Assembly (NCBI RefSeq): GCF_003111645.1
Contig: NZ_CP022187.1
Coordinates: 3,720,001 to 3,784,000 of the forward strand
Direction: 5' to 3'
Source of the DNA: Parazoarcus communis
GTDB lineage: Bacteria > Pseudomonadota > Gammaproteobacteria > Burkholderiales > Rhodocyclaceae
DNA length: 64,000 bases
Below, one piece after another: positions 38,824 through 48,391 of this stretch; position 1 is the first letter of the stretch; each line of letters starts with the position of its first letter. The notes beneath the pieces were generated by a model, which did no database searches, was not told the origin of the DNA, and was given only the letters and a program-made list of their open reading frames with translations. The translations under genes and the position numbers were made by a program.

Positions 38824-39780
38824 ATGACCCGTCCGCTCAAGCTTGCCTTCATTCTGGATCCGATCGAAGGGCTCAAGCCGTACAAGGACTCCAGCGTGGC
38901 GATGATGCGCGCAGCCTCCGCGCGCGGGCACGAGGTGTGGGCGATCCGGCGTGAAGCCCTGACCTGGCGCGAGGGCGTGGTGGTGGCCAGCAGCGTGCCG
39001 CTCACGGTGCGCACCGACAATTACGACTGGTACACCGCCGGCGAGGCGCTGGCAATGCCGCTGTCTGCCTTCGATGCGGTGCTGATGCGTCAGGACCCGC
39101 CCTTCGATTTCGAGTACGTGACCGCCACCTGGCTGCTCGAGCGTGCCGCGCAGGCCGGCGTGCGGGTCTTCAACGACCCGCGCTCGATTCGCGACCACTC
39201 CGAGAAGATCGCAATCACCGAGTTCGCTCAATTCACCGCCACCACGATGGTGGCCCGCGACCCGGCGGATGTGCATGCCTTCATCGACGAGCTCGGTGAC
39301 GTCATCCTCAAACCGCTCGACGGCATGGGCGGCAGCCAGATCTTCCGTGTGCGTGCCGACGACCCCAACCGCAACGTGATCGTCGAAACCCTGACCCATG
39401 AAGGCAGCCGCACCATCATGGCGCAGCGCTACCTGGCCGAGATCGCCGAAGGTGACAAGCGCGTGCTGATCATCGGCGGCAAGGTCGTGCCGTATTCGCT
39501 GGCGCGCATTCCGAAGCAGGGCGAAACGCGCGGCAACCTTGCTGCGGGTGGGCGTGGCGTGGCCATGGAACTGACCGCGCGCGAGCGCGAGATTGCCGAG
39601 TACCTGGCGCCCATCCTGTGGGCACGCGGACTGCTGATCGTGGGGCTCGACGTGATCGGCGGTCACCTGACCGAGATCAACGTCACCAGCCCGACCTGCA
39701 TGGTCGAGATCGCGGATCAGCAGGGCTTTGACGTGGCAGGGCTGGTGATCGACACGCTGGAAGAGGCCTGCGCCGGATGA
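38824..39780 (+). CDS. gshB: Glutathione synthetase
   Basis: A 318-residue ATP-grasp ligase that joins glycine to gamma-glutamylcysteine. The N-terminal domain has KLAFILDPIEGLKPYKDSSVAMMRAA and MRQDPPFDFEYVTATWLLE. The ATP-grasp region includes DVILKPLDGMGGSQIFRV, KRVLIIGGKVVPYSLARIP and GETRGNLAAGGRG; metal and substrate residues are in TEINVTSPTCMVEI. Length and motifs are those of E. coli GshB. The 228-bp gap upstream holds nothing I recognise. The stop overlaps the apbE start (ATGA). Confidence 0.96.
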   Translation: MTRPLKLAFILDPIEGLKPYKDSSVAMMRAASARGHEVWAIRREALTWREGVVVASSVPLTVRTDNYDWYTAGEALAMPLSAFDAVLMRQDPPFDFEYVTATWLLERAAQAGVRVFNDPRSIRDHSEKIAITEFAQFTATTMVARDPADVHAFIDELGDVILKPLDGMGGSQIFRVRADDPNRNVIVETLTHEGSRTIMAQRYLAEIAEGDKRVLIIGGKVVPYSLARIPKQGETRGNLAAGGRGVAMELTAREREIAEYLAPILWARGLLIVGLDVIGGHLTEINVTSPTCMVEIADQQGFDVAGLVIDTLEEACAG

Positions 39781-40829
39781 GTCTTGCCGCAGGTTTCGGC
39801 CGCCTGCGGGCGGCCCTGTTCGTGCTCGTGTGCGCGCTGCTGCTGGGCGGCTGCGCGCGGCCGCAGGTCTTTCATCAGGAATCCTACGTCTTCGGTACCC
39901 GCGTCGATGTCGCGGTGTACGGGGACGACAAGGCCCAAGCCGACGCCGCAGGTGCGCTGGTGCTGCGCGAGTTCGACCGCCTTCACCGTGCCTATCATGC
40001 CTGGGAGCCCTCCGAACTTACCGCGCTGAACGAGGCGATCGCGCGCGGCGAGTCGCTGGAGGTGTCGGAAGAGCTGGCAACGATGCTGCGCGACGCACAG
40101 CGCATGGCCGCAGCGGGTGACGAACTCTTCGATCCGGCGCTTGGCAGCCTGATCGCACTGTGGGGCTTTCACACGGATACCTTTGTGCCCGTGCGCCCCG
40201 ACCCGGAGAAGCTCGCCGCACTGGTCGCAGCGCGGCCCCGGATGAGCGACCTCGACATCGACGGCCGCCGTGTCAGCAGCCGCAATCCGGCGGTGCAGCT
40301 TGATCTGGGTGGTTATGCCAAAGGCTATGCGCTGGACCGTGCGGCGACCCTGCTGCGCGAACAGGGCATCACCAACGCGCTGATCAATATCGGTGGCAAT
40401 GTGATGGCGCTCGGGAAGAAGGGCGATCAGCCCTGGCGCATCGGCATCCAGCATCCGCGCGCCCCGGCGCCGCTCGCAACCATGCCGCTGTACGACGGCG
40501 AGGCGGTCGGCACTTCGGGCGACTACCAGCGCTATTTCGAACTCGACGGCGAGCGCTATGCGCACCTGCTCGACCCGCGCACCGGACAGCCTGCCCATGG
40601 CACGCAGTCGCTCACCGTGCTGATCACGCCGCGTGAGGCCGCCGGCACGCTGTCGGATGCGGCAAGCAAGCCCGCTTATCTGGCCAATGAAGGCTGGCGC
40701 GAGCAGACGCGTCATTTCGGTATCGATCATGCCTTGCGCGTCGATGCGGCGGGCAATGTCGAGGTCACCCGTGCCTTGCGCGCACGACTGCAGTTTCCGG
40801 CGCCGGTGGATGCCGTGGTGGTCGACTAG
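39777..40829 (+). CDS. apbE: FAD:protein FMN transferase ApbE (lipoprotein)
   Basis: A 350-residue ApbE. It has a lipoprotein signal peptide (LFVLVCALLLGGC, lipobox LLGGC). The core shows YVFGTRVDVAVYG, the LDLGGYAKGYALDRA motif (about residue 178), NALINIGGNVMAL and the metal-site region VGTSGDYQRYFELDGERYAHLLDPRTGQPA. ApbE transfers FMN from FAD to Thr/Ser of partners such as RnfG and NqrC. No such flavin-carrying partner is adjacent. It is coupled to gshB by a 4-bp overlap. Confidence 0.93.
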   Translation: MSLAAGFGRLRAALFVLVCALLLGGCARPQVFHQESYVFGTRVDVAVYGDDKAQADAAGALVLREFDRLHRAYHAWEPSELTALNEAIARGESLEVSEELATMLRDAQRMAAAGDELFDPALGSLIALWGFHTDTFVPVRPDPEKLAALVAARPRMSDLDIDGRRVSSRNPAVQLDLGGYAKGYALDRAATLLREQGITNALINIGGNVMALGKKGDQPWRIGIQHPRAPAPLATMPLYDGEAVGTSGDYQRYFELDGERYAHLLDPRTGQPAHGTQSLTVLITPREAAGTLSDAASKPAYLANEGWREQTRHFGIDHALRVDAAGNVEVTRALRARLQFPAPVDAVVVD

Positions 40830-40890
40830 GCGCGCCTCGAAAGCGCGCTGCTGGCGCGAACCTTGAGCGCGCCATGCGCTCTCAGACTTC

Positions 40891-41775
40891 ATGTCCGTTC
40901 GTCTGCGACTCCTCGTCCTGACAATTTGCGCCTTGCTGCTGGGCGGCTGCGGGCTGCGCTTCGCCTATTCGCAGCTCGACTGGCTGCTGCCCTGGTACGT
41001 GGGTGATTACGTCAGTCTGGACCGGACGCAGAAGCGGCTCCTCGATGCCCGCCTCGAAGCGCGCCTGGCCTGGCATTGCAGCAGTCAGCTGACCGCCTAC
41101 TCGGGCCTGCTGCGCGAGGTCGAGCGCGATCTGGGCGGCAACGAGGTCGTGGGTGCGCCGATCCTGGACGCCTATCTGCAGCGTGGCGAGGCCTTCTGGC
41201 GGGTACTGATGAAGGAGATCACCCCGGACGCCGGCGTCCTGCTCGCCGCCTTGAGCGATGCTCAGGTGAAGGAACTCGGCGAGGCGTTTGCGCGACGGAA
41301 CGACGAGACCCGCGAAGAATTCCTCGAGGGCACGCCGGATGCCCTGCGCGCGCGCCAGATCGAGCGCATGGAAAAGCGTCTGCGTACCTGGTTCGGCCCG
41401 CTCAGTGCGGCACAGCGCAGCCGGGTCGCGTCCTGGAGCGCCGGGCTGGCGCCCACGACCGAAGCCTGGCTGCACCACCGTGCGCGCTGGCAGGGGGCCC
41501 TGATCGAGGTGCTGGCACAGCGGCAGGCGCCTGATTTCGAGTCCCGCGTGGGCGCGCTGCTGCTTGAGCCGGACTCGCTGTGGGCGGCAGACTACCGGGC
41601 GGATGTCGCCCGCAACCGCAAACAGACGCTCGACCTGCTGGCTGACATCTTCAACATGGCGAGCCCGGCGCAGCGCACCCATCTGGTCAACGAGATCGCG
41701 GGCTGGGCGGCGCAGTTCGAGCAGCTTGCCTGCACCGATACGCCGCTGCGAACCGCATCGATCGGGGGCCGCTGA
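40891..41775 (+). CDS. DUF6279 family lipoprotein
   Basis: A 294-residue lipoprotein with a signal peptide ending in ALLLGGC. The segment just after the cysteine, LRFAYSQLDWLLPWYVGDYVSLD, is the characteristic start of the DUF6279 family; the rest is alpha-helical (RTQKRLLDARLEARLAWHCSSQL...). It starts 61 bp after apbE, whose own lipoprotein signal is similar (CALLLGGC). Function is not known. Confidence 0.78.
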   Translation: MSVRLRLLVLTICALLLGGCGLRFAYSQLDWLLPWYVGDYVSLDRTQKRLLDARLEARLAWHCSSQLTAYSGLLREVERDLGGNEVVGAPILDAYLQRGEAFWRVLMKEITPDAGVLLAALSDAQVKELGEAFARRNDETREEFLEGTPDALRARQIERMEKRLRTWFGPLSAAQRSRVASWSAGLAPTTEAWLHHRARWQGALIEVLAQRQAPDFESRVGALLLEPDSLWAADYRADVARNRKQTLDLLADIFNMASPAQRTHLVNEIAGWAAQFEQLACTDTPLRTASIGGR

Positions 41776-41933
41776 CACGTGCCTGCGGTAATGCGGCGCG
41801 TGAAGCCGCTGCCGGGCCTGTGCATCGCGAGCTTCGCCCCAGTCTGGTGCATTTTTTTCGGGCGCTGCGTTTGTCATGTCCGTAACCCCTATACTTGCGG
41901 GCCCGGACAAGCGCACAGATTTGCAGACAAGGC

Positions 41934-42830
41934 ATGCCACCCAAGATCCAGTTAGACCGTTTCGCCATTGTCCTGATGGTGATTTTCTGCACCGTGTGGG
42001 GTAGCCAGCAAGTGGTGATCAAGTATGCCAACGCCGGTATCTCGCCGGTGTGGCAGGCGGGGCTGCGTTCGATCGGGGCGGTTGTGCTGGTGATGCTGTG
42101 GTCCGTGCTGCGCGGGGTGCGTCTGTTTGAGCGTGATCGCACCCTGTTGCCCGGCCTGCTCGCCGGACTGCTGTTCTCGCTCGAGTTCGGGCTGCTCTAC
42201 TGGGCGCTGGAATACACCACGGCATCGCGTGGCGTGATCTTTCTGTATACCGCGCCTTTCATGGTTGCGATGGGCGCGGTCTGGCTGCTGCCGCAGGAAC
42301 ACATGCGGCCGGCGCAGTGGGCCGGCATGATGATGGCTTTCGTCGGCGTGCTGGCCCTGTTCGGCGAGAGCCTGCTGCTGCCCGCGGAGAGCACCTGGGT
42401 GGGTGATCTGATGATGTTCGCTGCCGCCGTGTTCTGGGCCGGGACCACGCTGACGATCAAGGTGTCGACGCTGGCGCGTGCAGCGCCGGAAAAGATGCTG
42501 CTCTACCAGTTGGCGGTCTCGGCCGTCGTGCTGCCGATTCTGGCGCTCGCTTTTGGCGAAGCGGGCGTCTTCGCGCCGTCGCCGATGGTTTGGGCGAGTC
42601 TCGCCTTTCAGATCCTGGTGGTCGCAACCGCGAGCTACATCGGCTGGTTCTGGCTCATTCGCAACTACCCGATCACCCGCCTGTCCTCGTTTTCCTTCCT
42701 CACCCCCGTGATGGGCGTGGTGGCCGGCAGCGTCCTGCTTGGCGAAACGCCAACGCCGGCCGTCTTCATGGCACTGGGGATGGTTGCACTCGGAATCTGG
42801 GTTGCCAACCGCCCGGCGCGGACCGCCTGA
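41934..42830 (+). CDS. EamA/DMT-family transporter
   Basis: A 298-residue protein with ten predicted membrane helices in two EamA repeats. Family features are VWGSQQVVIKYANAGISPVW at the N-terminus, LLYWALEYTTASRGVIFLYTAPF in the first repeat, and FWLIRNYPITRLSSFSFLTPVMGVVAGSVLLGE in the second. I start at ATG 41934, preceded by ACAAGG. A -10-like TATACT lies at 41890-41895, with no clear -35. It is probably a metabolite exporter; substrate unknown. Confidence 0.86.
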   Translation: MPPKIQLDRFAIVLMVIFCTVWGSQQVVIKYANAGISPVWQAGLRSIGAVVLVMLWSVLRGVRLFERDRTLLPGLLAGLLFSLEFGLLYWALEYTTASRGVIFLYTAPFMVAMGAVWLLPQEHMRPAQWAGMMMAFVGVLALFGESLLLPAESTWVGDLMMFAAAVFWAGTTLTIKVSTLARAAPEKMLLYQLAVSAVVLPILALAFGEAGVFAPSPMVWASLAFQILVVATASYIGWFWLIRNYPITRLSSFSFLTPVMGVVAGSVLLGETPTPAVFMALGMVALGIWVANRPARTA

Positions 42831-42851
42831 GGCTGCCCGCGTGGCAGGGGG

Positions 42852-43475
42852 TCAGCGCCCGGAGGCGTCGCGCGCCTTCTTCTCTTCGTATTCGCGAATG
42901 CGCTCGTCGTAGCGCTCACGTTCGCGGGCGGCCTGCTCCGCACGCTGCGCGGCAGCCTCCTGCGCCTTGCTGCGCTCGGCAGCACGTTCGGCGTCCTGGG
43001 TGGCACGCGCCTTTACCGCTTCGCGCTCCGCCTCTGCGGCCGCCTTGCTGCGTTCGCTGCGCATGCGCTCGGCTTCGGGCGTTGCACGAATCGTAGGGTC
43101 GGCCGCGGGCGAGGTGGCCGGTGCCTGCTGGGGCGCGCCAGGATTGTTGCGCATGGCTTCGTCGGCTGCGCGCTGACGCGCGGCAAGCTCCAGCTTGCGT
43201 GCTTCGGATTCGAGCGCGCGGGCACGGCGGATGTCGTCGAGTCGTGCCTGCTTGGCGGCGTCGATGCAGCGATTGACCAGGAAGCGCTCATAACACTGCG
43301 GTTCGGTGGCCTGATAGGTGGCTTCGGCCTGGTCGCGCAGTTGTGCGGCCTCATCCTTCAGGCGGCTGGCGCGCTCGTCGTCCGCTGCGCTCGAGTCGGC
43401 GGCCTGCGAGAGCGGGGTGAGGAGGCACAGCAGCAGCGTGCTGGCGGCAATACGGAAAGTCGGGCTGATGGGCAT
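42852..43475 (-). CDS. Periplasmic coiled-coil hypothetical protein
   Basis: A 207-residue protein with a signal peptide (STLLLCLLTPLSQAAD). The mature part has two charged, alanine/arginine/glutamate-rich helical stretches (about 30-110 and 140-207) separated by a proline-rich hinge (NNPGAPQQAPATSPAADP). Two cysteines (CYERFLVNRC) could form a disulfide. I do not recognise a named family; its composition suggests a coiled coil in the periplasm. It ends 21 bp from the convergent EamA gene. Confidence 0.65.
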   Translation of the reverse strand: MPISPTFRIAASTLLLCLLTPLSQAADSSAADDERASRLKDEAAQLRDQAEATYQATEPQCYERFLVNRCIDAAKQARLDDIRRARALESEARKLELAARQRAADEAMRNNPGAPQQAPATSPAADPTIRATPEAERMRSERSKAAAEAEREAVKARATQDAERAAERSKAQEAAAQRAEQAARERERYDERIREYEEKKARDASGR

Positions 43476-43555
43476 GCGAGAACAGGGTCGCGTGACGGGA
43501 TGCGTAGGATAGCGCCTTTATCCCCGTTGGCGCGTTTCCAAACGTGATCGTGCTG

Positions 43556-44758
43556 TCAGGCAGGCTGCCATTGTGCGGGGTCGATCTTCCAGTCTTCGAA
43601 GGATTCGTGCGCGACGATGCGGTCCTGGGAGTGGCGCAGGTCGACGAGTTCCGGGGTCAGGTAGTGGCCCTTGGTATGGAACATTACCTTCACTGACGGC
43701 TGCATCAGCTTGTCGGTGTGCTGTTCCTGCACCACCGCGAGGCGACCGCTCTCGAGCCGCACCAGCGAGCCCGAGGGGTAAATGCCGATGGTGCGGATGA
43801 AGGCCTGCACGAGTTCGGGCTTGAAGTGGAACTTGCTCCACTCGAGCAGCTTGCGCAGCGCCTCGGTGGGCGGCCGGCCCTTGTGGTAGCAGCGGTTGGA
43901 GGTCAGCGCGTCGTAGACGTCGACGATTGCGCCCATCTGGCCGTAGAGGCTGATCTGTTCGCCCTTCAGCTTGTTCGGGTAGCCCGTGCCGTCGAAGCGC
44001 TCGTGGTGCTGTGCCGCGACATCGAGGGCGATTTCGCTGATGCCGGGCGTGCCCATGAGGATGAGCTTGCTCTGCACCACGTGCGACTTCATCTTGTCAA
44101 ACTCGGCGTCGGTCAGCTTGGCCGGTTTGTTGAGAATCTCGTCCGGCACCTTTGCCTTGCCCACGTCATGCAGGAGGGCACCGATCGCGATCTCGTGGAT
44201 GATCTCGCGCGGCAGTTCGAGCGCGCGGGCGAAGGAGGTCATCAGCGTGCACACCGATACCGAGTGCTGGAAGGTGTATTCGTCATGACTCTTGAGCAGG
44301 GACAGAGGAAGCAGGGCGTCCTGCTGGCGGAAGATCGAGTCCACGATCTGGCTCACCAGAGGTTCGATCTTTTCGAGCTCGATCTGCTTGCCCAGGCGGA
44401 TGTCACCCATCATGTTGCGCACGATGACGTTGGCCTCGCGATGAAGCGTCTTCGCGCGGCGCACTTCGTCGGCAAGCGAGACCGGTTCGATGGGCATCAC
44501 GGCGCTGGTGGCGATGGCCTCGATCTGCTCATCGACCTGGTGTGCCGCTTCTTCCAGCGTGGGGGCGTCGACGACATCCAGCCCGCGGCCGGTGTCGATG
44601 TAGATTTCGTGCGTGCCCAGTGCCAGCACCTTCTCCACCGTCTTCGAGTCATCGACCGCGAAGCTGTTACGTACGAAGTTATGTTCCATCCAGCCGCAGT
44701 TGAGGTCGTGGATGAACATGCCGGGTTGGAGCTTTTCGACCGGGATGAGTTTGATCAT
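43556..44758 (-). CDS. HD-GYP domain cyclic-di-GMP phosphodiesterase with N-terminal DUF3391
   Basis: A 400-residue protein. The N-terminal ~75 residues (KLQPGMFIHDLNCGWMEHNF...) match the DUF3391 domain often joined to HD-GYP domains. The HD-GYP domain has the metal-site HD in GALLHDVGKAKVPDEIL and the signature HHERFDGTGYPNKLKGEQIS, with GYP intact, so catalysis is likely. It would hydrolyse c-di-GMP. I start at ATG 44758 (MIKLIPVEKL); the frame is open to 44839 with no ribosome-binding site. It is divergent from thrH. Confidence 0.9.
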   Translation of the reverse strand: MIKLIPVEKLQPGMFIHDLNCGWMEHNFVRNSFAVDDSKTVEKVLALGTHEIYIDTGRGLDVVDAPTLEEAAHQVDEQIEAIATSAVMPIEPVSLADEVRRAKTLHREANVIVRNMMGDIRLGKQIELEKIEPLVSQIVDSIFRQQDALLPLSLLKSHDEYTFQHSVSVCTLMTSFARALELPREIIHEIAIGALLHDVGKAKVPDEILNKPAKLTDAEFDKMKSHVVQSKLILMGTPGISEIALDVAAQHHERFDGTGYPNKLKGEQISLYGQMGAIVDVYDALTSNRCYHKGRPPTEALRKLLEWSKFHFKPELVQAFIRTIGIYPSGSLVRLESGRLAVVQEQHTDKLMQPSVKVMFHTKGHYLTPELVDLRHSQDRIVAHESFEDWKIDPAQWQPA

Positions 44759-44924
44759 TGGGCTGGCATATGAACTTTTTCGCATAGTATGTGCCGAGCA
44801 CCGGTTTGCTTCCAGTGGATTAATCGTGCCGCTGCGCATTTCTCCTCGCTGTGGTCAAGAGAAGTCGGGAGCGTGTCGATGATAGAATCCGCCTTCCGTC
44901 AAATTCTGCCTACAGGAGCGCCCG

Positions 44925-45536
44925 GTGCGAATCGTCTGTCTAGACCTAGAAGGTGTGCTGGTTCCGGAAATCTGGATCGAATTCGCCGAGCGGACCGGCA
45001 TCCCCGAGTTGCGGCGTACCACGCGCGACGAGCCGAATTACGACACCCTGATGAAGTACCGCCTCGATATCCTGGCCAGGCACAATCTCGGCCTGCCCGA
45101 TATTCAGGCGGTGATCGCCAGCATGGGGCCGATGGCCGGGGCGCGCGAGTTTCTGGACGCGCTGCGCGAGACCTACCAGGTCATCATCCTGTCCGACACC
45201 TTCTACGAGTTCGCCAAGCCGCTGATGCAGCAGCTCGGTCTGCCGACGCTGTTCTGTCACAGCCTCGAAGCCAATGCTGAAGGCATTCTGGTCAACTACC
45301 ATCTGCGCATGCCCGACCAGAAGCGTGAGGCAGTGCAGCGTTTCAAGGAGCTCAACTTCAAGGTGGTGGCCGCGGGCGACTCGTACAACGACACCGCCAT
45401 GCTGGGCGAGGCCCACGGCGGCATCCTGTTCCACCCGCCGGAAAACGTCATCCGCGAGTTTCCGCAATATCCGGTTGTGCGCGATTACGCCGGCCTGCGC
45501 GCTGAAATCGACAAGGCTTTTGCCCGTACCGCCTGA
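44925..45536 (+). CDS. thrH: Phosphoserine phosphatase / homoserine phosphotransferase ThrH
   Basis: A 203-residue HAD-family phosphatase. The nucleophile motif is LDLEGVLVPE, so the first acidic residue is in DLEG as in ThrH rather than DxDxT of SerB. Motif II is VIILSDTFYEF and motif IV AAGDSYNDTAML. It can make serine from phosphoserine and transfer phosphate to homoserine in Pseudomonas. The start is GTG 44925 with AGGAG upstream. TAGAAT at 44883-44888 is a possible -10. The gene precedes purU by 20 bp. Confidence 0.92.
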   Translation: MRIVCLDLEGVLVPEIWIEFAERTGIPELRRTTRDEPNYDTLMKYRLDILARHNLGLPDIQAVIASMGPMAGAREFLDALRETYQVIILSDTFYEFAKPLMQQLGLPTLFCHSLEANAEGILVNYHLRMPDQKREAVQRFKELNFKVVAAGDSYNDTAMLGEAHGGILFHPPENVIREFPQYPVVRDYAGLRAEIDKAFARTA

Positions 45537-45556
45537 ACCCCCAGACCCGAGCTGCC

Positions 45557-46432
45557 ATGCATCGCGAACGCTTCTTCACCCTGTCAGCCTCCTGTCCCGA
45601 CCGTGTCGGCATCGTCGCCCGGGTATCGGGCTTCATCGCCGAACACCAGGGATGGATTCTCGAAACCTCGCTGCATGCGGAGCCGCCGCGTGATGGCGAG
45701 GACATCGGGCGCTATTTCATGCGCATCGAGATTCGTGCGGACTCGCTGCCGTTTCACCTCAGCGAGTTGCGCGAGCGTTTCCGGCCGCTGGCCGAAGAAC
45801 TGGAGATGGAGTGGAAGATCACCGACTCCGCAGTGAAGAAGCGGGTGGTCATGCTGGTGAGCAAGCAGGAGCACTGCCTGTACGATCTGCTGGCGCGATG
45901 GAAGTCGAGGGAACTCGATATCGAGATCCCGTGCGTGATTTCCAATCACGATACGCTGCGCGGCTTCGTCGAGTGGCACGGCATTCCCTTCCACCACGTG
46001 CCGGTCACGCCCGACAACAAGTCGAGCGCGTATGCCGAGGTGGGGCGCCTGTTCGAAGAGGTGCGCGGCGACACCATGGTGCTGGCCCGCTACATGCAGA
46101 TCCTGTCTCCAACGCTGTGCGCCACCTACCCGGGGCGCATCATCAACATTCACCACAGCTTCCTGCCCAGTTTCGTTGGCGCGCGCCCCTATCATCAGGC
46201 CTACGCCAAGGGCGTGAAGCTGATCGGCGCGACCTGCCACTATGTGACCGCCGATCTGGACCAGGGGCCGATCATCGAGCAGGACGTGATTCGTATCGAT
46301 CACTCCGATGCGGCCGAAGACATGGTGCGTTACGGCAAGGACATCGAGAAAACCGTGCTGGCACGCGGTCTGCGCTATCACCTTGAAGACCGGGTGCTGG
46401 TGCATGGAAACAAGACCGTGGTGTTCCGCTAG
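45557..46432 (+). CDS. purU: Formyltetrahydrofolate deformylase
   Basis: A 291-residue enzyme hydrolysing 10-formyl-THF to THF and formate. An N-terminal ACT domain (LSASCPDRVGIVARVSGFIAEHQGWILE) is followed by the hydrolase domain with FHHVPVTPDNKSSAYAEV, the catalytic region NIHHSFLPSFVGARPYHQAYAKG and CHYVTADLDQGPIIEQDV. The length is typical. It lies 20 bp after thrH, so serine and one-carbon metabolism may be coordinated. A terminator hairpin follows. Confidence 0.95.
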   Translation: MHRERFFTLSASCPDRVGIVARVSGFIAEHQGWILETSLHAEPPRDGEDIGRYFMRIEIRADSLPFHLSELRERFRPLAEELEMEWKITDSAVKKRVVMLVSKQEHCLYDLLARWKSRELDIEIPCVISNHDTLRGFVEWHGIPFHHVPVTPDNKSSAYAEVGRLFEEVRGDTMVLARYMQILSPTLCATYPGRIINIHHSFLPSFVGARPYHQAYAKGVKLIGATCHYVTADLDQGPIIEQDVIRIDHSDAAEDMVRYGKDIEKTVLARGLRYHLEDRVLVHGNKTVVFR

Positions 46433-46460
46433 GCCGGAAGGCTGCGGTGCTGCCGTTATC

Positions 46461-46485
46461 AAGGCGCCTTTCGGGGCGCCTTTCT
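46461..46485 (+). terminator. Rho-independent terminator of thrH-purU
   Basis: AAGGCGCC and GGCGCCTT form a perfect 8-bp stem with loop TTTCGG, followed by TCTT. It lies 29 bp after the purU stop. Confidence 0.75.
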
Positions 46486-46509
46486 TACGTCCGTCGTCGG
46501 CGCGTGAAC

Positions 46510-46535
46510 AAAAAAGGGCGCCCCGCAGGGCGCCC
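46510..46535 (-). terminator. Rho-independent terminator of amtB
   Basis: On the minus strand GGGCGCCC-TGCG-GGGCGCCC is followed by TTTTTT. It lies 45 bp past the amtB stop and faces the purU terminator. Confidence 0.85.
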
Positions 46536-46580
46536 AGAATGGGAAGAACCGGAGGAGGTCGGTTCGACCCTTTTTGATGC

Positions 46581-47963
46581 TTAGTAGTGGTAAGCGGTTT
46601 CGCCGTGGGACGTGATGTCCAGGCCTTCGCGCTCTTCTTCTTCCGGGACCCGCAGACCGACGAACATGTCGGCGATCTTGAAGGCGACGAAAGCAACCAC
46701 TGCCGACCATACGATGGTGATGATTACCGAGTAGGTCTGGATCCACACCTGGCTGGCGATCGAGAAGTCGTCGCCGCCCGTGCCGCCCAGGGACGGTGCG
46801 GTGAATACACCGGTCAGGATGGCACCGACGATGCCGCCGAGACCATGCACGCCGAACACGTCGAGCGAGTCGTCCGCGCCGAGCATGCGCTTGAGGCCAT
46901 TCACGCCCCACAGGCAGATGAAGCCAGCCAGCAGGCCGATCACGATGGCGCCCATCGGGCCAACCGAGCCGCAGGCCGGGGTGATGGCCACGAGACCGGC
47001 AACCGCACCGGATGCAGCACCCAGCATGGAGGGCTTGCCCTTGAACATGGCTTCACCGACGCACCAGGCCAGCACTGCAGCGGCAGTGGCGAACAGGGTG
47101 TTGATGAAGGCCAGCGCTGCGCCCGAAGTGGCTTCCAGGTTGGAACCGGCGTTGAAGCCGAACCAGCCCACCCACAGCATCGAGGCACCGACCATGGTCA
47201 GTGTCAGCGAGTGCGGGGCCATGGATTCACGACCGTAGCCGATACGCTTGCCAACCATGTAGGCACCAACCAGACCGGCAACACCGGCGTTGATGTGCAC
47301 CACGGTACCGCCAGCGAAGTCGAGTGCGCCGTCGCCCAGCAGGTAGCCGCCCGGGCCCCAGACCATGTGGCAGATCGGCAGGTAGCAGAAGGTGAACCAG
47401 ATCACCGAGAACAGCAGCACTGCGGAGAACTTCATGCGCTCGGCGAAGGCGCCGACGATGAGTGCGCAGGTGATGCCGGCGAAGGTGGCCTGGAAGGCGA
47501 TGAACGCGTACTCAGGCAGCTTGGCTTCGTCGGTGAAGGTGTCTGCGAGGGTGTCGATGCTCACACCGGACAGGAACAGCTTGTCGAGCGAGCCGATGAA
47601 GGGGCTGGCCTCGGTGAACGCCAGGCTGTAGCCGTAGAAGGCCCACAGCACGGAGATCAGCGAGAACACCACCATCACCTGCATTAGCACCGACAGCATG
47701 TTCTTGGAGCGGACGAGGCCGCCGTAGAACAGCGCCAGGCCGGGAAGGGCCATGAACAGAACGAGGAGGGTGGCAGTCATGATCCAGGCGACGTCGCCCT
47801 TGTTGACCGTGGGTTCTGCGGCCATTTCGGCCGGTGCTTCAGCCACGGCTGCGGCTGCTTCAACAACTGCTTCGACAACGGGTGCCGTCGATTCCTGGGC
47901 GTAAACGCCGCCAGCAAAGCCGACGGTCACAGCCGCCAGCAGGATTGCAAATAGTTTTTTCAT
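46581..47963 (-). CDS. amtB: Ammonium transporter
   Basis: A 460-residue Amt protein. It has an N-terminal signal-like segment (MKKLFAILLAAVTVGFAGGVYAQ) and an alanine-rich linker before the first of eleven conserved membrane helices (VAWIMTATLLVLFMALPGLALFYGGLVRSKN). Typical pore-region segments are GLVGAYMVGKRIGYG and FNAGSNLEATSGAALAFINT. The cytoplasmic C-terminus that contacts GlnK has VPEEEEREGLDITSHGETAYHY. It lies 13 bp after glnK, the standard pairing, and has its own terminator downstream. Confidence 0.95.
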   Translation of the reverse strand: MKKLFAILLAAVTVGFAGGVYAQESTAPVVEAVVEAAAAVAEAPAEMAAEPTVNKGDVAWIMTATLLVLFMALPGLALFYGGLVRSKNMLSVLMQVMVVFSLISVLWAFYGYSLAFTEASPFIGSLDKLFLSGVSIDTLADTFTDEAKLPEYAFIAFQATFAGITCALIVGAFAERMKFSAVLLFSVIWFTFCYLPICHMVWGPGGYLLGDGALDFAGGTVVHINAGVAGLVGAYMVGKRIGYGRESMAPHSLTLTMVGASMLWVGWFGFNAGSNLEATSGAALAFINTLFATAAAVLAWCVGEAMFKGKPSMLGAASGAVAGLVAITPACGSVGPMGAIVIGLLAGFICLWGVNGLKRMLGADDSLDVFGVHGLGGIVGAILTGVFTAPSLGGTGGDDFSIASQVWIQTYSVIITIVWSAVVAFVAFKIADMFVGLRVPEEEEREGLDITSHGETAYHY

Positions 47964-47976
47964 TTCTCAATCTCCC

Positions 47977-48342
<366 letters not shown>

Positions 48343-48391
48343 TCATTCATCCGGGCCCCTGTCTCTCGGGGCCCGAACACCCGAATCGCGC